DNA of 64,000 nt from Brachybacterium sp042666875 (GCF_042666875.1 NZ_JBHTCX010000010.1:62001-126000); one strand, 5' to 3'; shown: positions 1 to 8,876, counted from the stretch's first letter. Notes: generated by a model not told the origin, from the sequence alone. Made by a program: numbers and translations.

Positions 1-1160
1 AGCGCGGCGCGCTCCTTGCGGGTCAGGGCGCCGGTCTCCTTGCCCCCGATGCGTATGACGCCCTGCTGCGGAGTTCTCAGTTGCATGATCTCCATGAGGG
101 TGGTCGTCTTGCCGCACCCTGACTCACCCACCAGGGCGAGGCACTCGCCCTCACGGATATCGAAGGAGATGCCGTCGACGGCGCGCTGTTCGCCCACCTT
201 CCGGCGGACCAGTGCCCCCTCGGTGATCGGGTAGATCCGCTGCAGCTCCTCGACCTCGAGCACGGCCGGTCGCGCCTCGCGCGGCCCGCGGTCCTCGGAG
301 CTCGCGGCGCGCTCGGCGACCTGGCGCAGCGCTGACCCCGCGACGCTCTTGGTGCCTTCGGACTCGGCCAGATCGGCCCGGGGCACCGCCGCGAGCAGGC
401 TGCGCGTGTACTCCTCCTGCGGCCGGTAGAAGATGTCGTCGACCGGGCCGGTCTCGACCATCTTCGATTCCTTCATGACCAGGACCCGATCGGCGAATCC
501 AGCGACCACGCCCATGTCATGGGTGATCAGCACGGTCGCGGCGCCGAGGAGCTCCTGGGCAGACTTGAGCAGGTCCAGCACCTGTGCCTGGATGGTGACG
601 TCCAGAGCCGTGGTCGGTTCATCGGCGATGATCAGTTCGGGCTCGTTGGCGATCGCCATGGCGATCATCGCCCGCTGTCTCATCCCTCCGGAGAACTCGT
701 GCGGGTACTGCTGTGCGCGCCGTTCCGGCTCCGGAATGCCCACGGCGTGGAGAAGCTCGACCGCACGTCGATCCGCCTGCGCCTTCGAGCGTTCGGGGTG
801 ATGGATGCGTACGACCTCGGCGATCTGGCGTCCGACCTGATACACCGGGGTCAGGGCCGACAGCGGGTCCTGGAACACCATGGAGATCGTGTTGCCCCGC
901 AGCGCGGAGAGCTCACGATCGTCCATGGTGAATACCTTGCGGCCCAGCAGGTCGATCTCACCGCTCACGCTCGCCGCGCGCGGCAGCAGGCCCATCACCG
1001 CCAGCGAGCTCACGGACTTGCCGGAACCGGACTCGCCGACGATGGCGAGCGCCTCGCCCGGACGGACCTCATAGCTGAGCTCCTGGACGGCGCGCACCGT
1101 CCCGTACTCGGAGGGGAAGGAGACGCTGAGGTCTTGCACGGACAGGATGGGTTCGGTCAT
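1..1160 (-). CDS. Peptide ABC importer, fused double ATP-binding subunit (3' end cut by window)
   Basis: This is the ATP-hydrolysing subunit of a Dpp/Opp-type importer, with two ABC nucleotide-binding domains in one chain on the cytoplasmic side of the membrane. The first has Walker A GESGSGKS (residues 42-49), signature FSGGMRQR and Walker B LIIADEPTTALD. After a charged, Ala-rich linker the second domain begins and shows its own Walker A, GESGCGKTT, shortly before the window ends. The start is the ATG at 1158-1160, preceded by GGGGAAG and 11 bases after the stop of the permease gene 1172-2179. Fused DppD-DppF chains are common in actinobacteria. The substrate-binding protein is not visible, so the substrate (peptides or another solute of this family) is open. 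Confidence 0.93.
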   Translation of the reverse strand, partial: MTEPILSVQDLSVSFPSEYGTVRAVQELSYEVRPGEALAIVGESGSGKSVSSLAVMGLLPRAASVSGEIDLLGRKVFTMDDRELSALRGNTISMVFQDPLSALTPVYQVGRQIAEVVRIHHPERSKAQADRRAVELLHAVGIPEPERRAQQYPHEFSGGMRQRAMIAMAIANEPELIIADEPTTALDVTIQAQVLDLLKSAQELLGAATVLITHDMGVVAGFADRVLVMKESKMVETGPVDDIFYRPQEEYTRSLLAAVPRADLAESEGTKSVAGSALRQVAERAASSEDRGPREARPAVLEVEELQRIYPITEGALVRRKVGEQRAVDGISFDIREGECLALVGESGCGKTTTLMEIMQLRTPQQGVIRIGGKETGALTRKERAA

Positions 1161-1171
1161 TCGGCTTCCCC

Positions 1172-2179
1172 TCAGAGTCGGCTGGAGCCGCTGGTCGGGT
1201 CGAGGGCGTCGCGGAGAGCTTCACCCATGAGGTTGATGGAGATGACGAGCACCGCGAGGATCGCCGCCGGCGGCATCCAGGTGTAGGGCGCGGAGATGTT
1301 GTAGTCCTGCAGCACCGTGCCCAGCGAGACCTGCGGGTACTGGATGCCGAAGCCGATGAACGACAGCCCGGTCTCCCCGAGGATCGCGGCGCTCACGCCG
1401 AGCGTGGTGTCGATGATGATCCAGCTGGCGATGTTGGGAATGATGTGCCGCGTCATCGTGATGATCGGGTTGACGCCCATGAAGCGCGACGCCTGGACAT
1501 ACTCGGTGCGCACCAGCTGCTGGGTCATTGCGCGCAGGACGCGGGCGGTGAGCATCCAGGCGAAGCCGGCCAGCAGCGGGATCATCCACAACCAGGTCGC
1601 CTGCTGGAGCACGGGGCTGAACAGCATGAGCAGCAGCAGGGAGGGGATCACCAGGAACAGGTTGATCAGGTTGACGAGCCCGCCGTCGGCGAGTGCGCCC
1701 CATGTGGACTTGCTGCTGACGTAGCCGGCGACGACGCCGACGACGAGCGCGAGCAGGGAGGTCAGCAGGGCGGTGCCGATTCCGATCACGAGCGAGATGC
1801 GCAGGCCCTGGAGGGTGCGCGCGAAGATGTCCAGGCCGTTCTCGTTGACGCCGAACCAGTGGTAGGCGCTCGGACCCGTCAGGGCGTTGCGGAGGTCGCG
1901 CTCGAACGGCCCGTACTGATAGAGCATCGGGCCGAAGATCGCGAGCAGCACCAGCAGCGCGAACGAGATCATCCCGATCCAGGCACTGGGACTGCGCAGG
2001 AAGCGGCGGCGCAGGAGCACCCCGCGGCTCATCGACTCGAACGGGTCCGCGGTCGGCTGGTCCGCGGGCGCAGCGGCGTCCTGCGACCCCGACTCGAGGA
2101 CCAGGTTGGCGTCGGGCTCGGTGCTTTCTCGAAGCTGCGCGGCGTCGTCGCTCGAGCGGATGTCGTGGGAGTTCGTCAT
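1172..2179 (-). CDS. Peptide ABC importer permease, DppC/OppC family
   Basis: One of two membrane subunits of the importer. The 335-residue protein has a polar, probably cytoplasmic N-terminal extension of about 55 residues, then the LLRRRFLRSPSAWIG sequence that precedes the first membrane helix in OppC proteins, a periplasm-facing loop and about five further helices. The binding-protein-dependent transport loop is near residues 255-290, with GETGLSFIGFGIQYPQ, the DppC form of the motif that contacts the ATPase. It starts 4 bases after the dppB-like gene stop, so the two are very likely co-translated. Family assignment is firm; substrate is not. Confidence 0.93.
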   Translation of the reverse strand: MTNSHDIRSSDDAAQLRESTEPDANLVLESGSQDAAAPADQPTADPFESMSRGVLLRRRFLRSPSAWIGMISFALLVLLAIFGPMLYQYGPFERDLRNALTGPSAYHWFGVNENGLDIFARTLQGLRISLVIGIGTALLTSLLALVVGVVAGYVSSKSTWGALADGGLVNLINLFLVIPSLLLLMLFSPVLQQATWLWMIPLLAGFAWMLTARVLRAMTQQLVRTEYVQASRFMGVNPIITMTRHIIPNIASWIIIDTTLGVSAAILGETGLSFIGFGIQYPQVSLGTVLQDYNISAPYTWMPPAAILAVLVISINLMGEALRDALDPTSGSSRL

Positions 2180-2183
2180 GGTC

Positions 2184-3176
2184 TCACCGGATCCTCGGGT
2201 CGAGCGCGCCCTGCAGGATGTCAGCGAGCGTCGCGGAGAGCAGCGTCAGGATGGCCGTGTAGAGCACGACCCCGGCCGTGCCGTTGACGTCGGCCATCCC
2301 GATGGAGGAGATCGCGAAGCGGCCGATGCCCTGCCAGTTGAACATCAGCTCGACGAACAGGGACCCCGAGAACGCGGCCCCCACGGCGAAGGCGAAGTAC
2401 TGCCCCATCGGGATCAGCGCCATGCGCAGCCCGTGCCGCGTCATCGCACGCCCGCGGGTGAGCCCCTTTGCCCGGGCGGTGCGGAGGTAGTCGCTGCCGA
2501 GGACGTCCAACGTGGTGACCTTCATGTATCGCGAGTACGAGGCGGCAGCGGTCACGGCCAGGACGATCGTCGGCATCACCAGCGCTTTGACCTGGTAGCG
2601 GATCGACTCCCAGGACCCGGGCTCGAGCAGCGGGTTGATCGGGTTGATCGCCGGCAGGCCCCAGCCGGTGCTGTCCATGATCGCCTGGTTGGCCTGTTGC
2701 ACGATCAGGATGATCACGGGGGTGGGCAGGGACAGGACGAAGAAGGCCAGCAGAGTGGAGGCGCGGTCGTCGAGGGAGTCGCGACGGACCGCGGCGATCA
2801 TGCCGAGCACGACGCCGACGACGGTCCCGATGATGGTGCCGAGCAGCACGAGCCGGAGGCTGATCGGGATCCTGTTGGCCAGTTCGTCGACCACCGGAAC
2901 CATGGCCTTGTTGGTCCCGGTGGTCACGCCGAGATCACCACGGACCAATCCCCCGAGCCAGGTGGCGTAGCGCTCGAACAGAGGGGTGTCGGGATTGACG
3001 TTGCGCGCGTTGAGATAGAGCTGAGCACTCTCGTACGGGACCGGTTCGGTCGCCGCCGGCGGGTACAGCACTTCCTCCGGATGCATGAGGGAGGCGGCCA
3101 GCAGGTAGGCGAAGCTGGTGGCGACGAAAGCGAGGATCGCGTACGTGAGCACCCGGATCGAGACGAACCTAATCAC
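2184..3176 (-). CDS. Peptide ABC importer permease, DppB/OppB family
   Basis: First gene of the importer operon, 330 residues. An N-terminal membrane helix (residues 7-30) is followed by an extracytoplasmic loop and five helices; the EAA-type coupling loop holds DYLRTARAKGL at residues 229-239, characteristic of DppB. I chose the GTG at 3174-3176 because AGGAGA lies 4 bases upstream and the protein then begins MIRFVSIRVL as in the family; upstream extension in the same frame is low-complexity and unlike the family. A short ORF (3169-3204) with its own ribosome-binding site overlaps this start. Transcription probably begins near 3390. Confidence 0.92.
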   Translation of the reverse strand: MIRFVSIRVLTYAILAFVATSFAYLLAASLMHPEEVLYPPAATEPVPYESAQLYLNARNVNPDTPLFERYATWLGGLVRGDLGVTTGTNKAMVPVVDELANRIPISLRLVLLGTIIGTVVGVVLGMIAAVRRDSLDDRASTLLAFFVLSLPTPVIILIVQQANQAIMDSTGWGLPAINPINPLLEPGSWESIRYQVKALVMPTIVLAVTAAASYSRYMKVTTLDVLGSDYLRTARAKGLTRGRAMTRHGLRMALIPMGQYFAFAVGAAFSGSLFVELMFNWQGIGRFAISSIGMADVNGTAGVVLYTAILTLLSATLADILQGALDPRIR

Positions 3177-3204
3177 GCTGTCTCCTGGGCAAGCTGTCCG
3201 GCAT
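3169..3204 (-). CDS. Possible 11-codon upstream ORF overlapping the dppB-like start
   Basis: An ATG at 3202-3204, preceded by AGAGGAT, opens MPDSLPRRQRD and stops with TAG inside the third codon of the permease gene. Its stop lies just past the permease GTG, so terminating ribosomes could reinitiate there. It may equally be chance; there is no comparative evidence here. Confidence 0.3.
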   Translation of the reverse strand: MPDSLPRRQRD

Positions 3205-3476
3205 ATCCTCTGTCTTCCTCTCCGTACCTGCAGGGTCGCGTCCTGCAGTACTTCGTGACCGGGAGTCCGCGTCGAGGCGGGCCCGCTACGACCCGGGATC
3301 ATCACGGGACGCCGACCACATCTGTGTGGCTCGGTGAGGGTTCCCCACCCTGGGCCTGTCGATGTGCTCCGGGTCTCACCCGGTTCGCACCCCGGACACG
3401 ATAGCGCCCCGGGACCCGGCAAAAGTGCCTCAACCGGGCCGCCAGGCACCAATTGACAGCCGGTTATGCTCGAATC
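3177..3476. other. 300-base divergent intergenic region with long, foldable importer leader
   Basis: No gene is seen apart from the short upstream ORF at 3169-3204. On the minus strand a TATCGT box (3398-3403) is a possible -10, which would give a leader of about 215 bases. That leader can form several small hairpins, for example CCGGGT-gag-ACCCGG and CCACA-caga-TGTGG. On the plus strand the region ends in the leaderless promoter of the 3477 gene. I could not match the leader to a riboswitch class. Confidence 0.4.
3465..3470 (+). promoter_or_regulatory. -10 box of a leaderless promoter
   Basis: TATGCT ends 6 bases before the GTG at 3477, which places the transcription start at or next to the first codon. 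There is no Shine-Dalgarno sequence. Confidence 0.6.
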
Positions 3477-3794
3477 GTGACCTTCCTGCACCTCCTCACC
3501 CTGGCACTGGGCGTCCTCGCCGCCGTCGCGGGGGCCGACCTCCTCGGCAGGAAGAGCATCGGCCCGTGGCCTATCGGGCTGCTCGCCCTCGCCCTCGTCC
3601 CCGTGGCCGGATGGCTCTACAGCGCATGGCTGGCCGCCCTGACACTCGGACTGGCGCTCGGCGCCGGCGTGGTCATGATCGCCTCCTGGACACGGACCTT
3701 CGTCGATCGCCGTCGATCGCGCCGCGAGATGTCCCGGCAACAGGCTGACGCACGCGACCGCCAGCTCGAGGTGTCAAGCGAAGGCGGCCGGTGA
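3477..3794 (+). CDS. Small membrane protein of unknown function
   Basis: A 105-residue protein with two or three hydrophobic segments (about residues 3-22, 32-50 and 50-68) and a highly charged C-terminal tail rich in Arg, Gln and Glu (RRRSRREMSRQQADARDRQ). I recognise no family. The GTG at 3477 is preferred over an in-frame TTG at 3453 because a -10 box ends 6 bases before it. The last 21 bases overlap convergently with the 3' end of moeA. The basic tail suggests an inside location for the C-terminus. Confidence 0.7.
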   Translation: MTFLHLLTLALGVLAAVAGADLLGRKSIGPWPIGLLALALVPVAGWLYSAWLAALTLGLALGAGVVMIASWTRTFVDRRRSRREMSRQQADARDRQLEVSSEGGR

Positions 3795-5090
3795 GCCGGC
3801 CGCGAGGCGCATGACACGAACGTGGTCGCCTTCCGGCAGCTCCGCTCCGGTGGCGAGCTCAAGCAGCACCAGAGCGTCGGCACGCGCGAAGGGCAGCAGT
3901 CGACGCCCCGGTAAGAGTTCGACCCAGGCCTCACCGTCCTTCTGGCTCAGGCGTCCCGGCAATGCATGCAACGTCCTGGCTGTCGGCTCGGCCCGCGCCA
4001 CGCGGTTCGGCCCCTTCCCTGACGTGCGTGGCCGGGCTCCCTCTGCTGCGGCGGCGAGACGGGCTCGGGCGATGCCGGCTTCCCCGGCCAGCAGAGGCCG
4101 CGCGAACAGGTGGAATCCGACGAGGGCTCCGACTGGCGTGCCGGGCAGATGGATTACAGGCACGCCTCCAGGACCGGTGCCGAACCCCTGCGGTCCGCCG
4201 GGGCGCAGGGCGAGGTGGGCGAAGTGTGAGGTGCCGCGACCATCCGGTCCCAGCGTCGCCTTGACCACGTCATAGGCGCCGTAGCCGATGCCACCTGTCG
4301 TGATCACCAGGTCCGAATCCTCCGCGGCCCGCTCCAGCGTGCGCTGGAACTGCGCTGGAGCGTCACCGCTGCGGAGTGTGCGCGCTGTGTGGCCGAGCTC
4401 AGCGACCGCGGCGGCGAGCATCAGACCGTTGGAGTCGCGGATCCCACCGGGTTCCGGCACGCCGTGCCGGCCGTCGACGACCTCGTCACCGGTGACCAGC
4501 ACACCCACCCGCAACCGCGGCTGCACCGTCAGGGTCGGGAGGCCCAGAGTCGCGGCGAGACCGACGAGACCGGGGCCGACGACGTCGCCGGCTTCGGCCA
4601 GCACGCAATCGCGGGCGACCTCCTCGCCCGGTCCGCGCACATGGCGACCCGGTCGCATTTCGTCCGGCGGAGCAATGCGAACGGTGGTCGGAGCCTGGCC
4701 GGCGGGTTCCGCGTCGGTCCGTTCGATCTCGACGACGGAATCGGCTCCCGCCGGGATGGGCGCGCCGGTCATGATCCGGGCGGCGGTACCGGTCGGCACG
4801 TGGGGCTCCGCCGCCCCCGGCCGCGTCGCGGTGGCCGGCAGATCGGCGATCACGGGCAGCTGGACGGCATCTCCGTCGGCCAGATCGCTCGCGTGCACGG
4901 CGAAACCGTCCATCGCCGATTCGGCGACCGCCGGGAGATCCTCCGGCGCCCGGACCGGTTCCGCGAGTCGGCGCCCGCTGGATTCGGCAAGCGGGATCGG
5001 CTCACCGGTGCGCACCGGCCGCAGGCGCCCGGCCGCTGCTTCGATCAGCGAGGCGCGCCACCGCCACGGGTCGATGCGGTCAGCGGACAT
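3774..5090 (-). CDS. moeA: Molybdopterin molybdenumtransferase MoeA
   Basis: MoeA inserts molybdenum into adenylylated molybdopterin, the last step of molybdenum cofactor synthesis, in the cytoplasm. The 438 residues show SAMDGFAV near residue 58, ARIMTGAPIPAGADSVV near 105, TGDEV, IRDSNG and TTGGIGYGAYDVVK, followed by LPGTPVGALVGF, where most MoeA proteins have LPGNPVS. The Asn to Thr and Ser to Gly changes are unusual. The start at ATG 5088-5090 has GAGGAGAACC directly upstream. No other molybdenum cofactor gene or molybdoenzyme lies in the window. Confidence 0.93.
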   Translation of the reverse strand: MSADRIDPWRWRASLIEAAAGRLRPVRTGEPIPLAESSGRRLAEPVRAPEDLPAVAESAMDGFAVHASDLADGDAVQLPVIADLPATATRPGAAEPHVPTGTAARIMTGAPIPAGADSVVEIERTDAEPAGQAPTTVRIAPPDEMRPGRHVRGPGEEVARDCVLAEAGDVVGPGLVGLAATLGLPTLTVQPRLRVGVLVTGDEVVDGRHGVPEPGGIRDSNGLMLAAAVAELGHTARTLRSGDAPAQFQRTLERAAEDSDLVITTGGIGYGAYDVVKATLGPDGRGTSHFAHLALRPGGPQGFGTGPGGVPVIHLPGTPVGALVGFHLFARPLLAGEAGIARARLAAAAEGARPRTSGKGPNRVARAEPTARTLHALPGRLSQKDGEAWVELLPGRRLLPFARADALVLLELATGAELPEGDHVRVMRLAAGSPAAFA

Positions 5091-5305
5091 GGTTCTCCTC
5101 GGGGTGCTCCGTCTCGTGCTCGGGGTCCGCCGCTCGGGTGGGTCGTGACCGGGCCGGGACACGCAGTCAGGCCGAGATCGGATCGGGGCCGGCATCGCGG
5201 CCTGCTGGCAGTGCTCGCCCGCGATCATCCCACGGTCCCCGGACTCGGGCCCCGAGGCCGTCCACAGCCCGGCGCCGCATCCTGCCACCGGCCCGCCCGT
5301 GGGTG

Positions 5306-5311
5306 CATGAT
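5306..5311 (+). promoter_or_regulatory. Probable -10 box of a leaderless promoter
   Basis: CATGAT ends 6 bases before the ATG at 5318; no ribosome-binding site is present. The first base deviates from TAnnnT. Confidence 0.45.
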
Positions 5312-5317
5312 GGATCC

Positions 5318-6304
5318 ATGCGCGAGATCCGATTCGACCGCTTCGGCGGCCCCGAGGTCCTGACCCTGCACACGGACGCCCCGAGCCCGCAGCCCGGGCC
5401 CGACGAGGTGCTCGTGCGCGTGGCCTACGTGGGGCTGAATCCGCTGGACTACAAGCTGCGCGACGGCTCTTCCGGCAAGGCGAAGGAGCTGGAGCTGCCG
5501 GCGGGCACCGGTCGCGAGATGGCCGGCACGGTGATGCTCGCGGGTTCGGGCCTCGATGATGCCGAACTCGGGTCCCGCGGCCTCTCCCCCGGCACCCGCG
5601 TGTTCGGGATGCGCGCACCCGGCGACCTCCGGGGAGTGGCCGCCGAGGTCATCGCGATCGGCGCCGACGAGCTCGCCCCCATCCCGGACGAGGTCCCCGA
5701 CGAGGACCTGCCCCGCTGGGCCGGCCTCGCTCTGGCCGGCCTGACGGCCATCGCCACCGTCCACGACACCGCGCAGATCCAGCCGGGCCAGACGGTGCTC
5801 GTCCACGGTGGCAGCGGCGGCGTCGGCCAGCTGCTGATCCCGATGGTGCTGGAGGCCGGCGCCGAGCGGGTCTGGGCCACCGGACGGGCGGCGAACGCCG
5901 AGCGGATCCGCGAGCTGGGCGCGACGCCCATCGCCTACGACGCCGAGGACTGGGAGGCCCAGATCCGTCAGGAGACCGGCGGCCGCGGGGTCGACGTCGT
6001 CCTCGATACGCACTACCACTCGACGTTCGAGCCCAGCCTGGACCACCTGGCCGAGGGCGGGCTCGCGGTCGCTCTGCCCACTCTGGCCGACCTCACCCCC
6101 GCGCACGAGAAGGGTGTGGAAGCACGGGTGCCGCAGATCAAGACCGGCCGCGACCGGCTGGACCGCCTGGTCCAGGGCATCCGCGCCGGCAACTATCCGC
6201 TCGAGGTCTCCCAGGTGCTGCCGCTGAGTGAGATCGCCGAGGCCCATCGCCTCCTCGAGGACGGCCACACCCGCGGCAAGCTCGTGCTCGACACGTCGGC
6301 CTAG
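5318..6304 (+). CDS. NADPH:quinone oxidoreductase-like MDR enzyme
   Basis: A 328-residue, zinc-free medium-chain dehydrogenase/reductase. The N-terminal GroES-like fold (MREIRFDRFGGPEVL, GLNPLDYKLRDG) is followed by the NADPH-binding Rossmann domain with HGGSGGVGQLL near residue 164. No catalytic or structural zinc cysteines are present, so a quinone, enone or aldehyde reductase role is likely, but the substrate is unknown. An in-frame GTG at 5303 is an alternative start; the ATG at 5318 fits family length and the leaderless promoter. It stands alone between moeA and the methyltransferase operon. Confidence 0.85.
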   Translation: MREIRFDRFGGPEVLTLHTDAPSPQPGPDEVLVRVAYVGLNPLDYKLRDGSSGKAKELELPAGTGREMAGTVMLAGSGLDDAELGSRGLSPGTRVFGMRAPGDLRGVAAEVIAIGADELAPIPDEVPDEDLPRWAGLALAGLTAIATVHDTAQIQPGQTVLVHGGSGGVGQLLIPMVLEAGAERVWATGRAANAERIRELGATPIAYDAEDWEAQIRQETGGRGVDVVLDTHYHSTFEPSLDHLAEGGLAVALPTLADLTPAHEKGVEARVPQIKTGRDRLDRLVQGIRAGNYPLEVSQVLPLSEIAEAHRLLEDGHTRGKLVLDTSA

Positions 6305-6381
6305 GCTGTTCCGCGGGGTGCCCGGCAGGGCGAGGGATCCTCGACCGCCGAACCGGTGACCCGGGACACATGCCCACCAGG

Positions 6382-6387
6382 TAGCCT
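6382..6387 (+). promoter_or_regulatory. -10 box of a leaderless promoter for the six-gene operon
   Basis: TAGCCT ends 7 bases before the ATG at 6395. No Shine-Dalgarno sequence and no clear -35 box. Confidence 0.55.
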
Positions 6388-6394
6388 GGTCGGC

Positions 6395-7675
6395 ATGGTT
6401 CCGCCCTCCCCCGACGACGCTGACGCCGCGGTCCAGGCGCTCGAGCCTGTCCTCCAGCCCGCCGGATGGGCACTGCTGAACTCCCTGCCGCCGTACCGGG
6501 AGCAGGATGCCCTCCGCCAGGGCGCACGCCTTCGCGAGGCCGGGTACTCCGCGGAGCTCGTCTCGGCCGTGATGACCCAGGCACGGCTGCGCGCCAAGGC
6601 GGTCGACAAGTTCGGGGAGTTCGCCTCCTCGATGCTGTTCACCCCGCACGGCCTCGAACAGGCCACCCGACTGCCGGTCGCGGCCATGCACGCCGAGCGC
6701 TTCCAGCGCGCCGGGATCTCCTCCGTCGCCGATCTCGGCTGCGGCATCGGAGGCGACGCGATGGCCCTCGCCGGTCTCGGCCTCGAGGTCCGCGCCGTGG
6801 ACCGCGACCCGCTCGCGGTCGCCGTGGCCACCATGAACCTGCGCCCCTTCCCCACCGCCACCGTGAACCTCGGCCGCGCCGAGGGCCACGACCCGACCGA
6901 CACCGAGGCCATCTGGCTGGACCCGGGCCGCCGTGCCCCGGCCCGCGGAGGCACCCGCCGTCTGCACGACCCCGAGGAGTACGAGCCGCCGCTGTCGACG
7001 GTGATCGACCTCGCCCGCCGGCTCGGTCGCGGCGACGAGTTCGGACCCCTGGGGGCGAAGCTCGGCCCCGGCATCGATCGCGACGACCTGCCAGCCGAGA
7101 CCGAGGTGCAGTGGCTCTCCTTCCACGGCCAGGTCCTCGAGGCCACCGCCTGGTTCGGTCCGCTGGCGCGCCCCGGCGTCACCTCGTCGGCCGTGCTGAT
7201 CGACCGGGACGGGGCGCACCGGCTCGATCACGGACCCGACGCCACCGCGGACCCGGGCTCCGGCCCGCTCGGCGATCATCTCTACGAGCCCGACGGCGCC
7301 GTCATCCGTGCCGGGCTCATCGGGCGTCTCGCGGCCGACCTGGACGCCCACACCGTGGATCCGACCATCGCCTACCTCACCGGTGACCACCGGATCGACA
7401 CCCCCTTCGCCCGCGGCTACTCGGTGCGGGACGTGATGCCGTTCGGCCTCAAACGCCTCATCTCCTACCTGCGCGAGCACCATCTCGGCGTCCTGGAGAT
7501 CAAGAAGCGCGGCACTGCCGTGGAGCCCGACGAGCTGCGCCGCAAGCTGCGCCCCCGCCGCTTCGGCAACGAGTCCGCGACCCTGATCCTCACCCGCATC
7601 GCCGGTGAGCAGGCCATCGTGATCGCCTCTCCGCACGGCTCGCCGTCCCCGCCGTCACCGGATCCGCTGCCGTGA
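6395..7675 (+). CDS. Class I SAM-dependent methyltransferase with THUMP-like C-terminal domain
   Basis: A 426-residue protein. The SAM-binding motif VADLGCGIGGDAMALA is at about residues 109-124, the acidic loop AVDRDP follows, and WLDPGRRAPARGG resembles the DPxRR motif of this actinobacterial family. The C-terminal part (about 330-410) matches the THUMP-like domain region, with FGLKRLISYLREHHLGVLEIKKRG, which points to RNA as a substrate; I have broken the family match no further than that. It is first in an operon and its stop overlaps the next start as GTGA. Why an RNA methyltransferase-like gene heads a MoxR/DUF58 operon is unclear. Confidence 0.85.
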   Translation: MVPPSPDDADAAVQALEPVLQPAGWALLNSLPPYREQDALRQGARLREAGYSAELVSAVMTQARLRAKAVDKFGEFASSMLFTPHGLEQATRLPVAAMHAERFQRAGISSVADLGCGIGGDAMALAGLGLEVRAVDRDPLAVAVATMNLRPFPTATVNLGRAEGHDPTDTEAIWLDPGRRAPARGGTRRLHDPEEYEPPLSTVIDLARRLGRGDEFGPLGAKLGPGIDRDDLPAETEVQWLSFHGQVLEATAWFGPLARPGVTSSAVLIDRDGAHRLDHGPDATADPGSGPLGDHLYEPDGAVIRAGLIGRLAADLDAHTVDPTIAYLTGDHRIDTPFARGYSVRDVMPFGLKRLISYLREHHLGVLEIKKRGTAVEPDELRRKLRPRRFGNESATLILTRIAGEQAIVIASPHGSPSPPSPDPLP

Positions 7676-8364
7676 GCCGACGGGTCGTGGCGCTCCTGCT
7701 GCTGGTCGCCGCGCTGGGCGGGGTGGGTCTGGCGACCCTCGGAGCTGCCGCGGACCGCGGCTCCGGCCCCACGTTCGTCGGTCGCACCCAGCCGGAGTTC
7801 GAGCCGCCCCTGCGCGAGAGGGAGCCCTCGCAGCCCGACCTGCCCAGCCTGAGCGAGCCGGCCGCGCCGCCGCAGTCCGACGGGAGCTCCACCGGGATCG
7901 CGATCACCCTCTGGGTGCTCGGCACTCTCGTGGCCGCGCTGGCGGTGTGGCTGCTGCTGCGGATGCGGAAGCTGGCGCGTCCCACCCCGGCCGTCGCCGC
8001 CGACGCGGTCGAGGACGAGCTGACCGCCGCGCAGGCGCAGGCCGCATTCGAGGATGCCCGAGCCCAGCTGTCCACGGTCGTCGACGCCCACGATGCCGTG
8101 ATCGCCGCCTGGCTCGCGCTGGAACGGGCGATCGCCGAGGCGGGCGTGCGCCGCAGTCCCTCCCAGACCACGCTCGAGTTCGTCGTCGCAGTGCTGGGCA
8201 CGCTGGAGCTGGACCGCTCATCCCTGGACCGCCTCTCCCAGCTGTACCGGCGGGCATTGTTCGACCCCACACCGCTGGCCGAGAGCGACCGCGACGAGGC
8301 CCTGACCCTCCTGGACCGCCTCACCGCCGATCTCGACGCGCCGACCGAGAGGCGATCGCCATGA
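7672..8364 (+). CDS. DUF4129-domain membrane protein
   Basis: The 230-residue protein has an N-terminal membrane segment or uncleaved signal (residues 4-26), a Pro/Glu-rich external stretch, a second membrane helix (about 80-103) and a cytoplasmic helical domain. The last 100 residues (ARAQLSTVVDAHDAVIAAW, then LYRRALFDPTPL) fit DUF4129, usually found at the C-terminus of transglutaminase-like proteins or beside MoxR and DUF58 genes. It starts at a GTG whose last bases form the stop of the preceding gene (GTGA). No transglutaminase domain is present here. Confidence 0.85.
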   Translation: MSRRVVALLLLVAALGGVGLATLGAAADRGSGPTFVGRTQPEFEPPLREREPSQPDLPSLSEPAAPPQSDGSSTGIAITLWVLGTLVAALAVWLLLRMRKLARPTPAVAADAVEDELTAAQAQAAFEDARAQLSTVVDAHDAVIAAWLALERAIAEAGVRRSPSQTTLEFVVAVLGTLELDRSSLDRLSQLYRRALFDPTPLAESDRDEALTLLDRLTADLDAPTERRSP

Positions 8365-8876
8365 TCGCCGCGATCCGTCCGCTGCTGCCGCTGCTCTGGC
8401 GGGTCGCCGTCGCCCTCCTGGGGACGTTCGCGGCCCTCGGGCTCTGCGCCCTGGCCGGGCTCCTCATCCCCGTGCCGATCCCGATCGCCCTGGGCCTGGC
8501 CGCCGGAGTCCTGTGGTGGCTCCTCCACGTCGGGATCGCCCGCGCGGAGCCGCTGTACACCCCCGAGCTGGATCTCGAGACCGGCTACATCCTCCCCGAC
8601 GCCCAGGACATGCGAGTGCGCCGCCTCGAGGACCTCATCCACGGCGCCCAGCCGAATCGCCGCATGACCTCCCGCGGCCTGGCCCGAGTGCTCGGGGACA
8701 TCGCCGACGAGCGCGCCCGCGATCCGAATGCCCCGCCGCTGAGCTCCGGCCTGCGCCGGCTGATCGCCGACGCCCGCCACCCCGACCCGCAGAGCCATCC
8801 CGTCGGCCCCATCGACCGGCGCGCCCTGCACCGCTATCTCCGAGAGCTCGCCGACGGCGAGGAGAGGGACCGATGA
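8361..8876 (+). CDS. Membrane protein of the MoxR/DUF58 operon
   Basis: A 171-residue protein with two close hydrophobic segments (about residues 10-33 and 36-58) followed by a soluble tail of about 110 residues rich in Arg, Asp and Pro. I recognise no named domain. Its start and stop both overlap neighbours by ATGA, so it is translated in step with the DUF4129 and MoxR genes. The position corresponds to small membrane proteins often found in MoxR/DUF58 loci of actinobacteria; function unknown. Confidence 0.75.
   Translation: MIAAIRPLLPLLWRVAVALLGTFAALGLCALAGLLIPVPIPIALGLAAGVLWWLLHVGIARAEPLYTPELDLETGYILPDAQDMRVRRLEDLIHGAQPNRRMTSRGLARVLGDIADERARDPNAPPLSSGLRRLIADARHPDPQSHPVGPIDRRALHRYLRELADGEERDR

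Noticed and set aside
2106..3404. Long plus-strand reading frame opposite the importer permease genes
   Set aside because: It mirrors the codon structure of the real minus-strand genes, has Arg/Gly/His-rich low-complexity translation, no family motif and no ribosome-binding site. The same holds for other long antisense frames such as 18932-20524, 5225-7636 and 53762-56041.
3453..3470. TTGACA at 3453 as -35 box for the 3477 gene
   Set aside because: It is only 6 bases before the TATGCT box; a functional -35 box needs about 17.
7947..8360. N-terminal extension of the 8361 membrane protein
   Set aside because: The upstream frame runs inside the DUF4129 gene and translates as Arg-rich noise; the ATGA overlap at 8361 gives a proper membrane-protein start.
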